Of a DNA stretch of 64,000 nt, positions 31,365 to 40,893 are shown in pieces. The stretch spans positions 1 to 64,000 of the forward strand of contig DATFRR010000169.1 of assembly GCA_035263025.1 (NCBI GenBank), written 5' to 3'. The DNA comes from DASQPR01 sp035263025 (lineage in GTDB: Bacteria; Actinomycetota; Actinomycetes; Mycobacteriales; Micromonosporaceae). The notes below the pieces were generated by a model. It saw only the letters and a list, made by a program, of their open reading frames with translations. It was not told the DNA's origin and did not search any database. Position numbers and translations under genes: made by a program. Position 1 is the stretch's first letter. Each line of letters opens with the position of its first letter.

Positions 31365-34300
31365 TCACCCGGCACCGATCGCGAACACGTGCATCCCGGT
31401 TCGTCCCGAGCCAACCTGGAAGCCGACGTTGGGCAACGTCACCGACGCGATCGTCTTGCTTGCGTCGACCGGCACGCTGATCTCGAACACCGAAACGGTG
31501 AGTTGCTGCGAACCGCCACCCGTCGAATTGCGGTACGGCATCGTGGCCGCGGTGTTCTCGTCGCCGGAAGCACCGCTGGCCCAGTCACTGACATCAAGCG
31601 TTCCGGTGGACGTGGTGCCGTCGGTATATGTGATCGTCACCGGACCGGACGAGTCGCCGTTCGTCGACGTGACAAGGAATCCGACCTGGCTGGCACCGCC
31701 ATGCCCGGGCAGCAGGATCTCCTGACCGGCGGCGAGCACGTTGTCGGGTTGGCAAGCCGCCACGTCCGGCCAGGTGAACGTCACGCCGCCGGAGGTGAGG
31801 GTGCCGCCCTGCGTGAGGCCGGCCTGCGCCAGCGCGTCCGCGGACAGGCTGAACCCGACGCCGTCGAGGTTCGCGCATGCCTGGTTGCTGTCCGCGCTGA
31901 TGCCGGTGTTGTCGTAGTAGTCGCTCATCGAACTCGTCGGCGTGATCTCCAACGCGCCGATGTCGGAGACCTGCGCCGAGCTGTTCGTCACCGTTACCGA
32001 AGCGACCGTTCCCGGCCAGACACGGAACTGCCCGTTGCTTCCGCTCGGTGTCGGCACTGTAAACGTGATCGCCGTGTCACTCCAGGAGTTCACCGTGAAC
32101 GTCGCGGCGTTACCCGGCGCGCCCCAGTTCGTACCGAGGTCGCTGAACGCGACGAATCCGCTGCCCTGGCTCGCGCCGAAGCCCGAACCGTTGATCGTCA
32201 CGGTTTGACCGGCGGACGCGGTCGCGGGGCTAAGCGAGTCGACGACCGCACCGGTCATCGGCGTTGTGGAGGTGCCGATGGCGAAGATGTGCAGCTGCCC
32301 GCGCGAGGCGCCGGACGGGAGCGTGACGCTGGTGAGCGTCTTCGACGCGTCCACGGGTATCGACGTCGACAAGATATCGGTGGCCGTGTTGTCGCGCCCG
32401 CCGGTGCAGCCCGCACAGTTGCGGTATGCCGTCTGGGCAACGATCTGGTTGCCGAACGACGGTTGCGATCGGCCGGCGTTGAGCGTCCAGTCGGACAGGC
32501 CTAACCAGAAGCGCGATGTCGAGCCGTCGGAGTAGGTCAGCGTCGTTAGGCCTTGGCTAGGCCCGTTGGTCGCGGCGCCGAGGAATCCAACCTGCTGGGT
32601 GCCAGCCGGCGCGTTGACGGTGATGTGCTGTCCAGCCGCGATCACGTTGTTCGGGAATCCGGGTGTCGGGGCCGGCCAGGTGTATGTGATGCCACCCGAG
32701 CTGACCGGTTGGCCCGGGCTGATCCCTTCCGCTGCGAGCGCCTCGGCGGAGTAGCTGTTCACGCCACCGTCGAAATTGCCAGCGTTGACGTCGGAGTCGT
32801 CCGAGACGCCTGGGTTGTCGAACGATGCGAGCAGGCTGCCGGGCTGCGCTACCAGCGTGGTCAGCGTCAGGCCGGGCAACGCCGTGCTACCGGACGATAG
32901 CGACACGGGTACCGAGTAGAACGTCTGCGGCGCCGACGCATCGGCGTGCACCGTCGCGGTGATGGTGCCGGCCTTGTTCGGCGGTACGTTGATCTGCCCG
33001 GACGGTGGTGTCAACGTCACGTGCAGGCCGGCGGGCGCCGTCACATGTGCGGTGACGGTCTGTGCGTGCTGGGTGGTGTTCTGCGCGCCGATGGTGACGG
33101 TAGCGGTGGCGCCGGGTGCCAGAGTGACCTGCTGATCGGACAGGAAGCCGATGGCCGGCCGCGTTCCGGCGCCGTACGACGGCGGAGCGTCCTGCGGCGC
33201 GGTACCCCACGTGGACGGCGTCGTGCCGAGCTTCCAGTCCAGCGTGGCGCCATTGGCCAGCGTCGAGAACGGCACGTACGTCTTCTGGTACGGCGTGCCG
33301 TTGATCTTCAGCGACTGCACGTAGTACGTCGTCGCGGACGCCCCTGGCGCGTTGATCGTGATGGTCTTGCCATTGGGCAGGTTGATCGACGCGTGCGGGA
33401 AGCCGGCGCCGTTGAACACCAGCGTGTCGCTGCCGGAGTTCTCCGGATACATGCCGAGCATCTCCCAGATGAACGTCGAGCTGTTGGCACCGAGGTCGTC
33501 GTTGTTCGGCAGGCCGCTCGGTCCCGGCGGGTACATGGTGGCCAGGATGTTGTTGACCGCTTGCTGCGTGCCGGCCGGGTCGCCCGCGTAGTTCAGCGCG
33601 TACTGCTCGCCGAAGCCGAATTCGTTGGACAGCTGCGCGAACATGCCGAAGCCGTTTGGCCGGGACAGGAACTGTCGAAGCATCGGGGCGACCTTCGCGT
33701 TCCCACCCAACGCCGAGAAGAGCGCTGCGTAGTTGTTCGGGACGTTCCACAGGTACTCGTACGCGTCGCCTTCCACGTACGGGTCGGTCGTCGTCGGCGT
33801 GATGCCGGTCATGAACGAGCCGTTCGTGTTGCGTGGGTTGAGCAGACCGTTGACCGGGTTGAATACGTTCTGCCAGTTGTTTGCGCGCTGCTCGAGCATC
33901 GCCGCGTCGGTGCTGTCACCCAGCGCGGCCGCGAAGTGCGCGAGCGCGAAGTCTTCGCTGTCGTATTCAAGCAGCGTGGGTACGTACCCGTGTGGGTTGC
34001 AGCAGCCGTAGCTGCCGTCCTCCGGCAGGTATCCGAGTTGCTGCTCGAGCGCCTCGCCTGGCCGTACGTCGTTGACGGTGTTGGCCTGCTTGAGCATGTC
34101 GGCAAGCGCCTCGCTCGTGTTGAAGTCGCGGGCGCCGAAAGCGTAGTAGTCCGCGATGATCGACTGCGCGGGGTCGCCGACCATCACGTAGTTGTTCAGG
34201 TTCAGGTAGCCCCACTGCTGCAGAATGCTGTCCTGGCTGTAGTAGTTGAGCAGCGACTGGGCCTGATCGCTGGCCGCGGACGGATCCAGGATCGCTTGCA

Positions 34301-35660
34301 GCTGTACGAGGGAATGGAAGGTATCCCAGCCGGAATATGTGCCGTACTGGTCGTGTTGGCCGGCGGCGATCGTGTGCATCTTCATGTCCGAGCCCATGTA
34401 TTGACCGTTGACGTCGCTGGTGATGTTGGGCTGCATGAAGTCCTTGTAGAGCAGGCTGTAGAACTCCTGCGTCAGCGCGACGCTGCGGCCGGACACCTGG
34501 ATCCTGTTGAGCAGCGTGTTCCAGTCCTGCTGCACGCTGGTCTGTACGGCGTCGAAGTCCCATCCCGCGTTCTCGGTCTGCCAGTCCAGCTTGGCGTTGT
34601 CGGTGCTTACGTACGAGATGCCGACCTTGGCTTGGACCACCGGGTTGCTCGTGGTGTCGAAGGTGAGGAACACCGCCGACGGGTCGGTCTGGCCGGAACG
34701 CGTGATGACCTGCGACGCGGTGAACGGCTGGTCGAAGACGATGTCGAAGTAGACGGTGTATTCCTGGACCTGACCGTCGTTGCTGCCTTCGCCGCAGAAG
34801 TGGCCGCTCGTGTCAGAGCCCGCGATCTCAGTGTTGCTGACCACATGGACGCTGTCGCCGAAGTCGCCGTTCTGGCTGTCCATCAGCTTGACCAGGAAGT
34901 CGGCCTGCGTGGTGGCGGGGAAGGTGAACCGGCCCATCGAGCTGTGCGGGGTCGCGGTGAACTGCGAGGTGATCGTGTTGGGCTGGTTGCTCTGCGCCGA
35001 GTAGTAACCGGCCTGCGCGACCTCACCGGTGTTGGTGAAGGACGTTTCCGCGTCGTTCGGGTCGCCGCTCGGCAGCGCGCCGGTCATCGGCAGGATGGGT
35101 ACGTCGCCCGCCGCGCCGCAGCCCGGGCCACTGATGTGCGTCAGGGAGTAGCCGGTCAACGACGTGTCGCCGAAGCTGTAACCGCCACCGGCAGACCGGT
35201 TCGGCATCGTGTCCGGGCTCCACTGCACCATGCCGAACGGCGCGGTGGCACCCGGGTAGGTGTTGCCGCCACCGGTGGTCCACGTCCGTGTGTCGACCAT
35301 CTGCGCCAGGTCGGCCGTCGGGTTGCTGAGGGTGGCGGTGTTCCTGGCGCCGGCCGGGAGCTTGGCCGCGGGTACCGGCTTCGGACAGGACATCAGCCGC
35401 CCGTTGTTGGCCTTGCTGCACGCTGCCGTTTTGGCCTGGCGACCCTGGCTCGCGGCCGAACTGGCGCCGCTCGCCGGACTCGGACTGGCGCTGGGACTCG
35501 GGCTGGGGCTCGGGCCTGGGGTCGGTGACGCCGCGAACGCCGTTCCCGTCGACAAGGTCGCGGTAAGTGCGGCAACCGCCAGCACGAATGCGGCGAGCAG
35601 GGCGCCGCGCCGCTTCGTGGCCGATTGACCGACAGCCGTCGCCTTCCGGAATTGCCACAT
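31365..35660 (-). CDS. secreted GH92-family alpha-mannosidase with C-terminal repeat modules
   Basis: The 1431-residue protein has a signal peptide (GALLAAFVLAVAALTATLSTGTAFA) and a Ser/Pro linker, then a GH92 catalytic region of about 720 residues beginning VDTRTWTTGGGNTYPGATAP and FGMVQWSPDTMPN. Other marks are HISGPGCGAAGDVPILP, YSGWDTFHSLVQLQAI and YEYLWNVPNNYAALF. An NEW3-like beta domain (VTLAPGATATVTIGAQ) follows. Two related modules of about 185 residues (around 941-1128 and 1245-1431) flank an IPT/TIG domain (SPATASAGQTVTINGSGFG). GH92 enzymes are Ca-dependent exo-alpha-mannosidases acting on N-glycans or fungal mannans. The divergent LacI regulator is its likely controller. Confidence 0.93.
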   Translation of the reverse strand: MWQFRKATAVGQSATKRRGALLAAFVLAVAALTATLSTGTAFAASPTPGPSPSPSPSASPSPASGASSAASQGRQAKTAACSKANNGRLMSCPKPVPAAKLPAGARNTATLSNPTADLAQMVDTRTWTTGGGNTYPGATAPFGMVQWSPDTMPNRSAGGGYSFGDTSLTGYSLTHISGPGCGAAGDVPILPMTGALPSGDPNDAETSFTNTGEVAQAGYYSAQSNQPNTITSQFTATPHSSMGRFTFPATTQADFLVKLMDSQNGDFGDSVHVVSNTEIAGSDTSGHFCGEGSNDGQVQEYTVYFDIVFDQPFTASQVITRSGQTDPSAVFLTFDTTSNPVVQAKVGISYVSTDNAKLDWQTENAGWDFDAVQTSVQQDWNTLLNRIQVSGRSVALTQEFYSLLYKDFMQPNITSDVNGQYMGSDMKMHTIAAGQHDQYGTYSGWDTFHSLVQLQAILDPSAASDQAQSLLNYYSQDSILQQWGYLNLNNYVMVGDPAQSIIADYYAFGARDFNTSEALADMLKQANTVNDVRPGEALEQQLGYLPEDGSYGCCNPHGYVPTLLEYDSEDFALAHFAAALGDSTDAAMLEQRANNWQNVFNPVNGLLNPRNTNGSFMTGITPTTTDPYVEGDAYEYLWNVPNNYAALFSALGGNAKVAPMLRQFLSRPNGFGMFAQLSNEFGFGEQYALNYAGDPAGTQQAVNNILATMYPPGPSGLPNNDDLGANSSTFIWEMLGMYPENSGSDTLVFNGAGFPHASINLPNGKTITINAPGASATTYYVQSLKINGTPYQKTYVPFSTLANGATLDWKLGTTPSTWGTAPQDAPPSYGAGTRPAIGFLSDQQVTLAPGATATVTIGAQNTTQHAQTVTAHVTAPAGLHVTLTPPSGQINVPPNKAGTITATVHADASAPQTFYSVPVSLSSGSTALPGLTLTTLVAQPGSLLASFDNPGVSDDSDVNAGNFDGGVNSYSAEALAAEGISPGQPVSSGGITYTWPAPTPGFPNNVIAAGQHITVNAPAGTQQVGFLGAATNGPSQGLTTLTYSDGSTSRFWLGLSDWTLNAGRSQPSFGNQIVAQTAYRNCAGCTGGRDNTATDILSTSIPVDASKTLTSVTLPSGASRGQLHIFAIGTSTTPMTGAVVDSLSPATASAGQTVTINGSGFGASQGSGFVAFSDLGTNWGAPGNAATFTVNSWSDTAITFTVPTPSGSNGQFRVWPGTVASVTVTNSSAQVSDIGALEITPTSSMSDYYDNTGISADSNQACANLDGVGFSLSADALAQAGLTQGGTLTSGGVTFTWPDVAACQPDNVLAAGQEILLPGHGGASQVGFLVTSTNGDSSGPVTITYTDGTTSTGTLDVSDWASGASGDENTAATMPYRNSTGGGSQQLTVSVFEISVPVDASKTIASVTLPNVGFQVGSGRTGMHVFAIGAG

Positions 35661-35737
35661 GGTCGCACCACTCGCCTTCGCATGAACGTCGGGGACGGAC
35701 GCCAGAGATCGTTGTCGATTAGACGGGCGTTATGCAG

Positions 35738-35767
35738 ACAATCCCGATCGCGCTTTCGCGCTGTCAA
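35738..35767 (-). promoter_or_regulatory. candidate GH92 promoter
   Basis: On the minus strand TTGACA (35762-35767) is a consensus -35. It is followed after 18 bases by GATTGT (35738-35743) as a moderate -10. The leader would be about 70 bases. Confidence 0.4.
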
Positions 35768-35936
35768 GGCGTTGCGGCGAGTGTGTCCAGTCGAAGACGC
35801 GATGATCAAGACAACGACAAAACGGCGGTACGGAGGCCACGGCCGTGGGCGACGTGCCGTCACGATGTCCGCTCGCGAGTGATCCACAGCAGAGTTTCGG
35901 CAGGTCCACAGGAGACAGGACGGCATCGGCGAAGCC

Positions 35937-35964
35937 TTGACCGTCGTCGATCGACGGCGGTCAA
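35937..35964. promoter_or_regulatory. 28-bp palindrome, probable LacI-type operator
   Basis: The left half TTGACCGTCGTCGA and right half TCGACGGCGGTCAA are reverse complements at 13 of 14 positions, centred on CGATCG without spacer. An even-spaced palindrome centred on CG is typical of LacI-family operators. It lies just before the LacI gene, so autoregulation is likely, and control of GH92 is plausible. Confidence 0.6.
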
Positions 35965-35972
35965 CTGTGATC

Positions 35973-37001
35973 GTGACGATACTGTCTGAACGGCGGCGTA
36001 CGGTTCCGCGCGCCAACATGGACGACGTGGCCCGAGTGGCCGGCGTGAGCCTCAAAACCGTGTCGCGGGTGGTGAACCGGCAAGCTGGCGTACACCCGAC
36101 GACGGCACAGCGGGTCCGGGTGGCCATCGATCAGTTGGGTTTCCGGCGCAACACCGGCGCCCACCACGCCACCAGCGGCTTGTCGACCGAGACGATCGCC
36201 GTAGTGACCGAGGACATGGCCAACCCGTTCTACGCGACGCTGATCTGCGCGGTGCAGGACGTGGCACGTCAACACGACCGGCAGGTGCTCGCCGCGTCCT
36301 CGGACGAGGACCCGGACCGGGAACGCGAGCTGATCCTGGACTTCTGCTCTCGGCAGGTCGACGGTCTCGTGGTGGTCCCGGCCGGCGGGCCACACGGTTA
36401 CCTTGTGCCGCAGATCCGCGCGGGCGCGAAGTTGGTGTTCGTCGATCGGCCGGCCGGCGGCATCGCCGCGGACACCGTACTGGTCGACAACGCGGGCGGC
36501 GTGGCGGCGGCGGTCCGCCATTTGGCCCGCCACGGGCACCGGCGCATCGCGTACCTCGGGGACGCACCGCACATCTTCACCGCGGCCGAACGGCTGCGCG
36601 GCTTCCGCGACGGCTGCACCGGTGCCGGTCTGCGATTCGACCAGCAATTGGTGTTCATGGGGCCGCATGACGCGCGCCGGATCACGGCGGCTCTGCGGCG
36701 CGTACTGCGCCGGCCGGCGCCGGCCACCGCGATCGTCACCGGCAACAATCGCATCACCGTGCTGGTGCTACGCGCACTTGCCGACTGGCCGGACCAGCCG
36801 GCACTGGTCGGGTTCGACGACTTCGAGCTGGCCGATCTGCTGGAGCCGAAGGTGAGCGTGATCGCTCATGACGTAGCTGCGCTCGGCAAGGCGGCGGCCG
36901 AACTGCTCTTCGCGCGCCTGAGCGGGGAGGATTCGCCACCACACCAGCTGACCTTGCCGGTGCACCTGATCGCCCGAGGTTCGGGGGAGTTGCGGCCCTG
37001 A
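35973..37001 (+). CDS. LacI-family transcriptional regulator
   Basis: The 342-residue protein has the N-terminal LacI helix-turn-helix (MDDVARVAGVSLKTVSRVVN) with the hinge (RVRVAIDQLGFRRNTGAHHAT). The periplasmic-binding-like sensor domain follows (IAVVTEDMANPFYATLICAVQ, VDGLVVVPAGG, HRRIAYLGD, LVGFDDFELADLLEPKVSVI). The sensor should bind a sugar, perhaps mannose or a mannobiose released by the divergent GH92 enzyme. The start may be GTG 35973, which gives a short basic N-terminal arm, or ATG 36018 at the domain edge. No ribosome site decides between them. Confidence 0.92.
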   Translation: MTILSERRRTVPRANMDDVARVAGVSLKTVSRVVNRQAGVHPTTAQRVRVAIDQLGFRRNTGAHHATSGLSTETIAVVTEDMANPFYATLICAVQDVARQHDRQVLAASSDEDPDRERELILDFCSRQVDGLVVVPAGGPHGYLVPQIRAGAKLVFVDRPAGGIAADTVLVDNAGGVAAAVRHLARHGHRRIAYLGDAPHIFTAAERLRGFRDGCTGAGLRFDQQLVFMGPHDARRITAALRRVLRRPAPATAIVTGNNRITVLVLRALADWPDQPALVGFDDFELADLLEPKVSVIAHDVAALGKAAAELLFARLSGEDSPPHQLTLPVHLIARGSGELRP

Positions 37002-37122
37002 TCGCGCGGCCCGGCCCAGTGATCAACTAGCGATCTCACGGTGCCCGCCCGCGCCGGTCTAGGTGCAACGTACTGTCGAAAGGGCGGGGGTCTTTTGACG
37101 GTGCCGCCGGGGGTGAGGCGCC

Positions 37123-38982
37123 ATGAGTACAGACCGGCACACGCGTGCCGAGCCGTACCCACCAATTGCCGAGCATGGCCTGATCGGCAACCTGCAGACG
37201 GCGGCACTGGTGGACACCGGCGGTGCGATCGTCTGGTACTGCCCCGGGCGGTTCGACGCGCCGAGCGTGTTCGCCTCGTTGCTCGACCATGAGCGGGGCG
37301 GATCCTTCCGGATCGCGCCGGTCGGACCGGGGTGGGGGACGCGGCAGCTTTACCTGCCTGACTCGGCGGTGCTCGTGACGAGGTTCCTCGGCACCGACGG
37401 CGTCGCCGAGGTCGTCGACTTCATGCCGGTCACCGGCCGTGCCACCGACTCGCCGCACGTGCTGATGCGTCTGGTACGGGTGGTCAGCGGCCGCGTACGG
37501 CTGGCGGTGCAGTGCGCTCCCCGCTTCGACTACGCACAGGCCGAGCACAAGCTGATGTGCGAAGGCAACGCCGCCGTGTTCCATTCCGCCAACCGCACAC
37601 TGCGACTCGACAGCGACGTTGATCTCGAGGCGGACGGTGACGACGTCAGCGTGACGTTGGATCTCGCGGCCGGCGCCACCGCGTGGTTCGCACTGGTCGG
37701 TGGCGTCGAGGGCGACCCTGCGCCACGACGGGTGAGCGCCGACGAGACCGACGGCCGCTACCGGTCCACGATGGACTTCTGGCACCACTGGGTGGCATCC
37801 GGGTCGTACCGGGGACGCTGGCGCGAGATGGTGACGCGCTCCGCCATCACGTTGAAGCTGCTCACATACAACCCGTCCGGCGCCATCGTCGCCGCGCCGA
37901 CCGCCGGGTTGCCCGAACAGATCGGCGGGGAACGGAACTGGGACTACCGATACACGTGGATTCGGGATGCCGCGCTGTCGGTGCACTCGTTGCTGCGCCT
38001 CGGGTACGGCGAGGAGGCGCGCCGCTTGTTCACCTGGCTGACCGCCCGGCCGGGTGGTACGGGCGGCGCCGACGGCGGGCCGCTGCAGGTGATGTACCGC
38101 GTCGACGGGTCGCCCGACATGCACGAGGTCACCTTCGACCACCTGGACGGCTACCAGTCGTCGCGGCCGGTACGGATCGGTAACGGTGCCGCGCGCCAGC
38201 TCCAGCTCGACATCTACGGCGAGTTGATCGACGCGATCTGGACCGCGTACAAGCGGGGTGGCCGTCTCGGTACGCGTGGCTGGAAGCGGCTGAGCGAACT
38301 CGCGGACTGGCTGTCCGTGCACTGGGATCAGCCGGACGAAGGCATCTGGGAGACCCGTGGCGGCCGGAAGGACTTCGTCTACGCCCGCGTGATGTCGTGG
38401 GTCGCGCTTGATCGGATGATCCGCCTCGCCGAGGCGTTGGGTTGGCCGGCCGACACGACCGCGTGGCTGGCCGCCCGCGACGCGATCCACACGCAGGTGC
38501 TGACGCGTGGCTGGCACCCGCAGCGGCGGGCGTTCGTGCAGGCGTACGGCGACGATGTGCTCGATGCGGCGACGCTCATCATGCCGATCGTCGGCTTCCT
38601 CTCCGACAACGAACCGTCCTGGCTGTCCACGTTGGACGCGATCTACGAACACCTGATCTCGGACAGCCTGGTCTACCGCTACGACCCGATCGCGTCACCG
38701 GACGGGGTGGCCGGCGCCGAGGGTACGTTCTCGATGTGCACGTTCTGGTACGTCGAGACGCTCGCTCGTGCCGGCCGGCTCGCGGAGGCGCGGCTCGTGT
38801 TCGAGAAGATGCTGACCTATAGCAACCACCTCGGGCTGTACGCCGAGGAACTCGGCACGAACGGTGAGCAACTCGGCAACTTCCCGCAGGCGCTGACGCA
38901 CCTCGCGCTGATCAACGCGGCGACCACGCTGGACGCGTATCTCGACACGCCAGCCCACCTACGCCCGGCCGAACTCGCCTAG
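37123..38982 (+). CDS. GH15-family glycosidase (glucoamylase/trehalase type)
   Basis: The 619-residue protein has the actinobacterial GH15 layout. An N-terminal beta-sandwich domain begins IAEHGLIGNLQTAALVDTGGAI and WYCPGRFDAPSVFASLLD. The (alpha/alpha)6 barrel follows, with GLPEQIGGERNWDYRYTWIRDA near residue 270, GGRKDFVYARVMSW and AEELGTNGEQLGNFPQALTH at the C-terminus. There is no signal peptide, so it should act in the cytoplasm on trehalose or alpha-glucans. In mycobacteria the nearest relatives are trehalases. A GTGAGG precedes the ATG. A decayed copy of the last part of such a gene lies at 55494-55599. Confidence 0.92.
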   Translation: MSTDRHTRAEPYPPIAEHGLIGNLQTAALVDTGGAIVWYCPGRFDAPSVFASLLDHERGGSFRIAPVGPGWGTRQLYLPDSAVLVTRFLGTDGVAEVVDFMPVTGRATDSPHVLMRLVRVVSGRVRLAVQCAPRFDYAQAEHKLMCEGNAAVFHSANRTLRLDSDVDLEADGDDVSVTLDLAAGATAWFALVGGVEGDPAPRRVSADETDGRYRSTMDFWHHWVASGSYRGRWREMVTRSAITLKLLTYNPSGAIVAAPTAGLPEQIGGERNWDYRYTWIRDAALSVHSLLRLGYGEEARRLFTWLTARPGGTGGADGGPLQVMYRVDGSPDMHEVTFDHLDGYQSSRPVRIGNGAARQLQLDIYGELIDAIWTAYKRGGRLGTRGWKRLSELADWLSVHWDQPDEGIWETRGGRKDFVYARVMSWVALDRMIRLAEALGWPADTTAWLAARDAIHTQVLTRGWHPQRRAFVQAYGDDVLDAATLIMPIVGFLSDNEPSWLSTLDAIYEHLISDSLVYRYDPIASPDGVAGAEGTFSMCTFWYVETLARAGRLAEARLVFEKMLTYSNHLGLYAEELGTNGEQLGNFPQALTHLALINAATTLDAYLDTPAHLRPAELA

Positions 38983-39005
38983 CCACTCGTCGCCGCGGTC
39001 ACGCC

Positions 39006-39671
39006 TCACCCGGTCCATCCGGGCCGGACGAGGCCGGATTCGTACCCGATGACGACCAGCTGCGCCCGATCGCGAGCACCGAGCTTTGCCATCACGCGGC
39101 TGGCGTGCGTCTTGGTGGTGGACACGCTGGTGAACAACCGCTGGGAGATCTCGTCGTTGGACAGTCCCGTCGCGATCAGCCCGAGAACCTCACGTTCCCG
39201 ATCGGTAAGGCTCGACAGACTTGTGGCCGGGACGGGCGTACGGCTCCGGACCGCGTACTCGGCGATGAGCTTGCGGGTGACCGCGGGCGAGAGGAGAGCG
39301 TCGCCCGCGGCGACGACACGGACTGCACGGATCAGCTCGGCCGCGTCGGTGTCCTTGACGAGAAAGCCAGCCGCACCGGCGCGCAGGCCCTCGAACACGT
39401 ACTCATCCAGATCGAAAGTAGTGAGGATGACGACGTGAACGGCGGCGAGACGCGGGTCAGCCGCGATCTGTCGAGTCGCCGCCACGCCGTCAAGTTCCGG
39501 CATGCGGATGTCCATGAGCAACACGTCCGGATGGGCGTCCGCCGCCAGCCGAACCGCCTCGAGTCCGTTGCTGGCCTCGCCGACCACGGTGATGTCGTCC
39601 TCGGCGTCGAGCAGCGCGGCGAAGCCGCTGCGCACCAGCGCCTGGTCATCGGCGAGTGCGACGCGGGTCAT
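39006..39671 (-). CDS. NarL/LuxR-type response regulator
   Basis: The 221-residue protein has a receiver domain with acidic pocket ADDQ, phospho-acceptor Asp54 in LLMDIRMPELDG, Thr in LTTFD and Lys in FLVKDTD. A LuxR-type helix-turn-helix follows (LTDREREVLGLIATGLSNDEI, SQRLFTSVSTTKTHASRVMAKLG). Its start overlaps the stop of the histidine kinase by four bases (ATGA), so the two are translated together. The natural target is the divergent ABC operon, through the inverted repeat at 40894-40917. Confidence 0.95.
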   Translation of the reverse strand: MTRVALADDQALVRSGFAALLDAEDDITVVGEASNGLEAVRLAADAHPDVLLMDIRMPELDGVAATRQIAADPRLAAVHVVILTTFDLDEYVFEGLRAGAAGFLVKDTDAAELIRAVRVVAAGDALLSPAVTRKLIAEYAVRSRTPVPATSLSSLTDREREVLGLIATGLSNDEISQRLFTSVSTTKTHASRVMAKLGARDRAQLVVIGYESGLVRPGWTG

Positions 39672-40840
39672 GCCTCACGCCCGTTGAGCGGGAGCCTCGC
39701 GCGCACGACGAATCCGCCGCCGTCACCCGGCGCGGCGGTAAGGGTCCCGCCCAGCGCACGCGCGCGCTCAACCATGCCGGTGATGCCATTGCCGACCGCG
39801 CCGTGTCGTTCGAGGTGGACGCGGCGGACGCCGTCGTCCGCGATCTCGACGAGCAACTCCTTTGGCAGGTACGCAAGACGGACGTCGGCGTGGTACCCGC
39901 CCGAGTGGCGGGCGGTGTTGGTGAGCGCCTCCTGCACGATCCGGTAGGCGGCGAGGTCGACATCCGGCCGAAGGTCCGGCCGTGCTCCGTCCTCGTGAAG
40001 CTGGACGCTGACGCCGGCCGCCGCGGCGCTGGTGACCAGGTCGTCGAGCCGGGCAACGCTGGGCGCCGGCGCTCGAGGGGCATTTTCATCGACACCGCGC
40101 AGGACCCCGAGAATGGCGCGCAACTCCATGAGGACTTGCTTGCTGACGTCGTTGATCGTGGCGAGCGCGGCGACGGTACGGTCCGGTTGGCGATCGACGA
40201 GATGCAGGGCGGTGTTCGCCTGGACGTGGATCGCCGAGATGTGATGGGCGACAACGTCGTGTAGTTCGCGCGCGATGCGCAGACGTTCGTCACTCGCGTG
40301 TCGCAGCAGTTCTTCACGGCGACTGCGCGCGACCGCCGCGGCGCGCTGCCGTCTTTGCCGCAGCAGTTCTGATCCACCGGCCAGGGCCGCGAGCCCGGTG
40401 CCGAGCGCCCATGCGAATGTCGCGGACGGCGCGTGCTGCCCGGCCAGCATCGGGCCCCAGAGGAACAAGACATACCCGGCGACCAGAAAACCGAGCGCGG
40501 CGGCCCGCTTACGTTCCTGCACCGCGGTCACGAACGCCACCACGACCGCCAGCCACGCAGGCGCGGTGTGGACCTGCGTGACGAGGTACGCGAAGGTCGT
40601 CGCGTACGTGACGGTTAGGACGGCAACCGGGTACCTCCGCCGAAGCACCAGCGCGCTCGCCCCGACACACAGCAACGCCAGCCCACTCGCGGTGACGGGA
40701 CGTGCCCGGTGGGCTGCGATGGCGAACGATCCGGCCACCTGCGCACCGGCAACCACGACCGCCAGCCCCGCGTCGGCCAGCCACGGTCGCACGGAACCGA
40801 TGCGGCGTGACGTGGGGTCGCGGACTGGTGGCTCGGCCAT
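39668..40840 (-). CDS. NarL/DesK-type sensor histidine kinase
   Basis: The 390-residue protein has about five or six membrane helices (DAGLAVVVAGAQVAGSFAIA, GLALLCVGASALVL, AWLAVVVAFVTAV, ALGFLVAGYVLFLWG). A short coiled linker leads to a HisKA_3 dimer domain with ERLRIARELHDVVAHHISAI (phospho-His in ELHD). The HATPase region follows, with YRIVQEALTNTARHS and GNGITGMVERARALGG. It has almost no extracytoplasmic loops, so it probably senses something in the membrane, as DesK and LiaS do. ATG 40840 is favoured over an upstream frame that would cross the operator region. Confidence 0.93.
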   Translation of the reverse strand: MAEPPVRDPTSRRIGSVRPWLADAGLAVVVAGAQVAGSFAIAAHRARPVTASGLALLCVGASALVLRRRYPVAVLTVTYATTFAYLVTQVHTAPAWLAVVVAFVTAVQERKRAAALGFLVAGYVLFLWGPMLAGQHAPSATFAWALGTGLAALAGGSELLRQRRQRAAAVARSRREELLRHASDERLRIARELHDVVAHHISAIHVQANTALHLVDRQPDRTVAALATINDVSKQVLMELRAILGVLRGVDENAPRAPAPSVARLDDLVTSAAAAGVSVQLHEDGARPDLRPDVDLAAYRIVQEALTNTARHSGGYHADVRLAYLPKELLVEIADDGVRRVHLERHGAVGNGITGMVERARALGGTLTAAPGDGGGFVVRARLPLNGREA

Positions 40841-40893
40841 CGCCCACGACGGTACGTCGGAACCGTTACGCCTCGCGTCAGCGCCGGGACGAC

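Larger units (their letters stand above)
35661..35972. other. 312-bp divergent intergenic region between GH92 and LacI genes
   Basis: No gene is visible. It contains a candidate minus-strand promoter for GH92 and a long palindrome next to the LacI gene, listed separately. A loose match to the palindrome core (TCGTTGTCGATTAGACGG, 35709-35726) lies 49 bases upstream of the GH92 start. Confidence 0.5.

Noticed and set aside
32946..35528. Open frame of 860 codons on the plus strand, opposite the GH92 gene
   Set aside because: It is a shadow of the mannosidase: Arg/Val-rich, no domain, no ribosome site, and the minus strand has clear GH92 motifs throughout.
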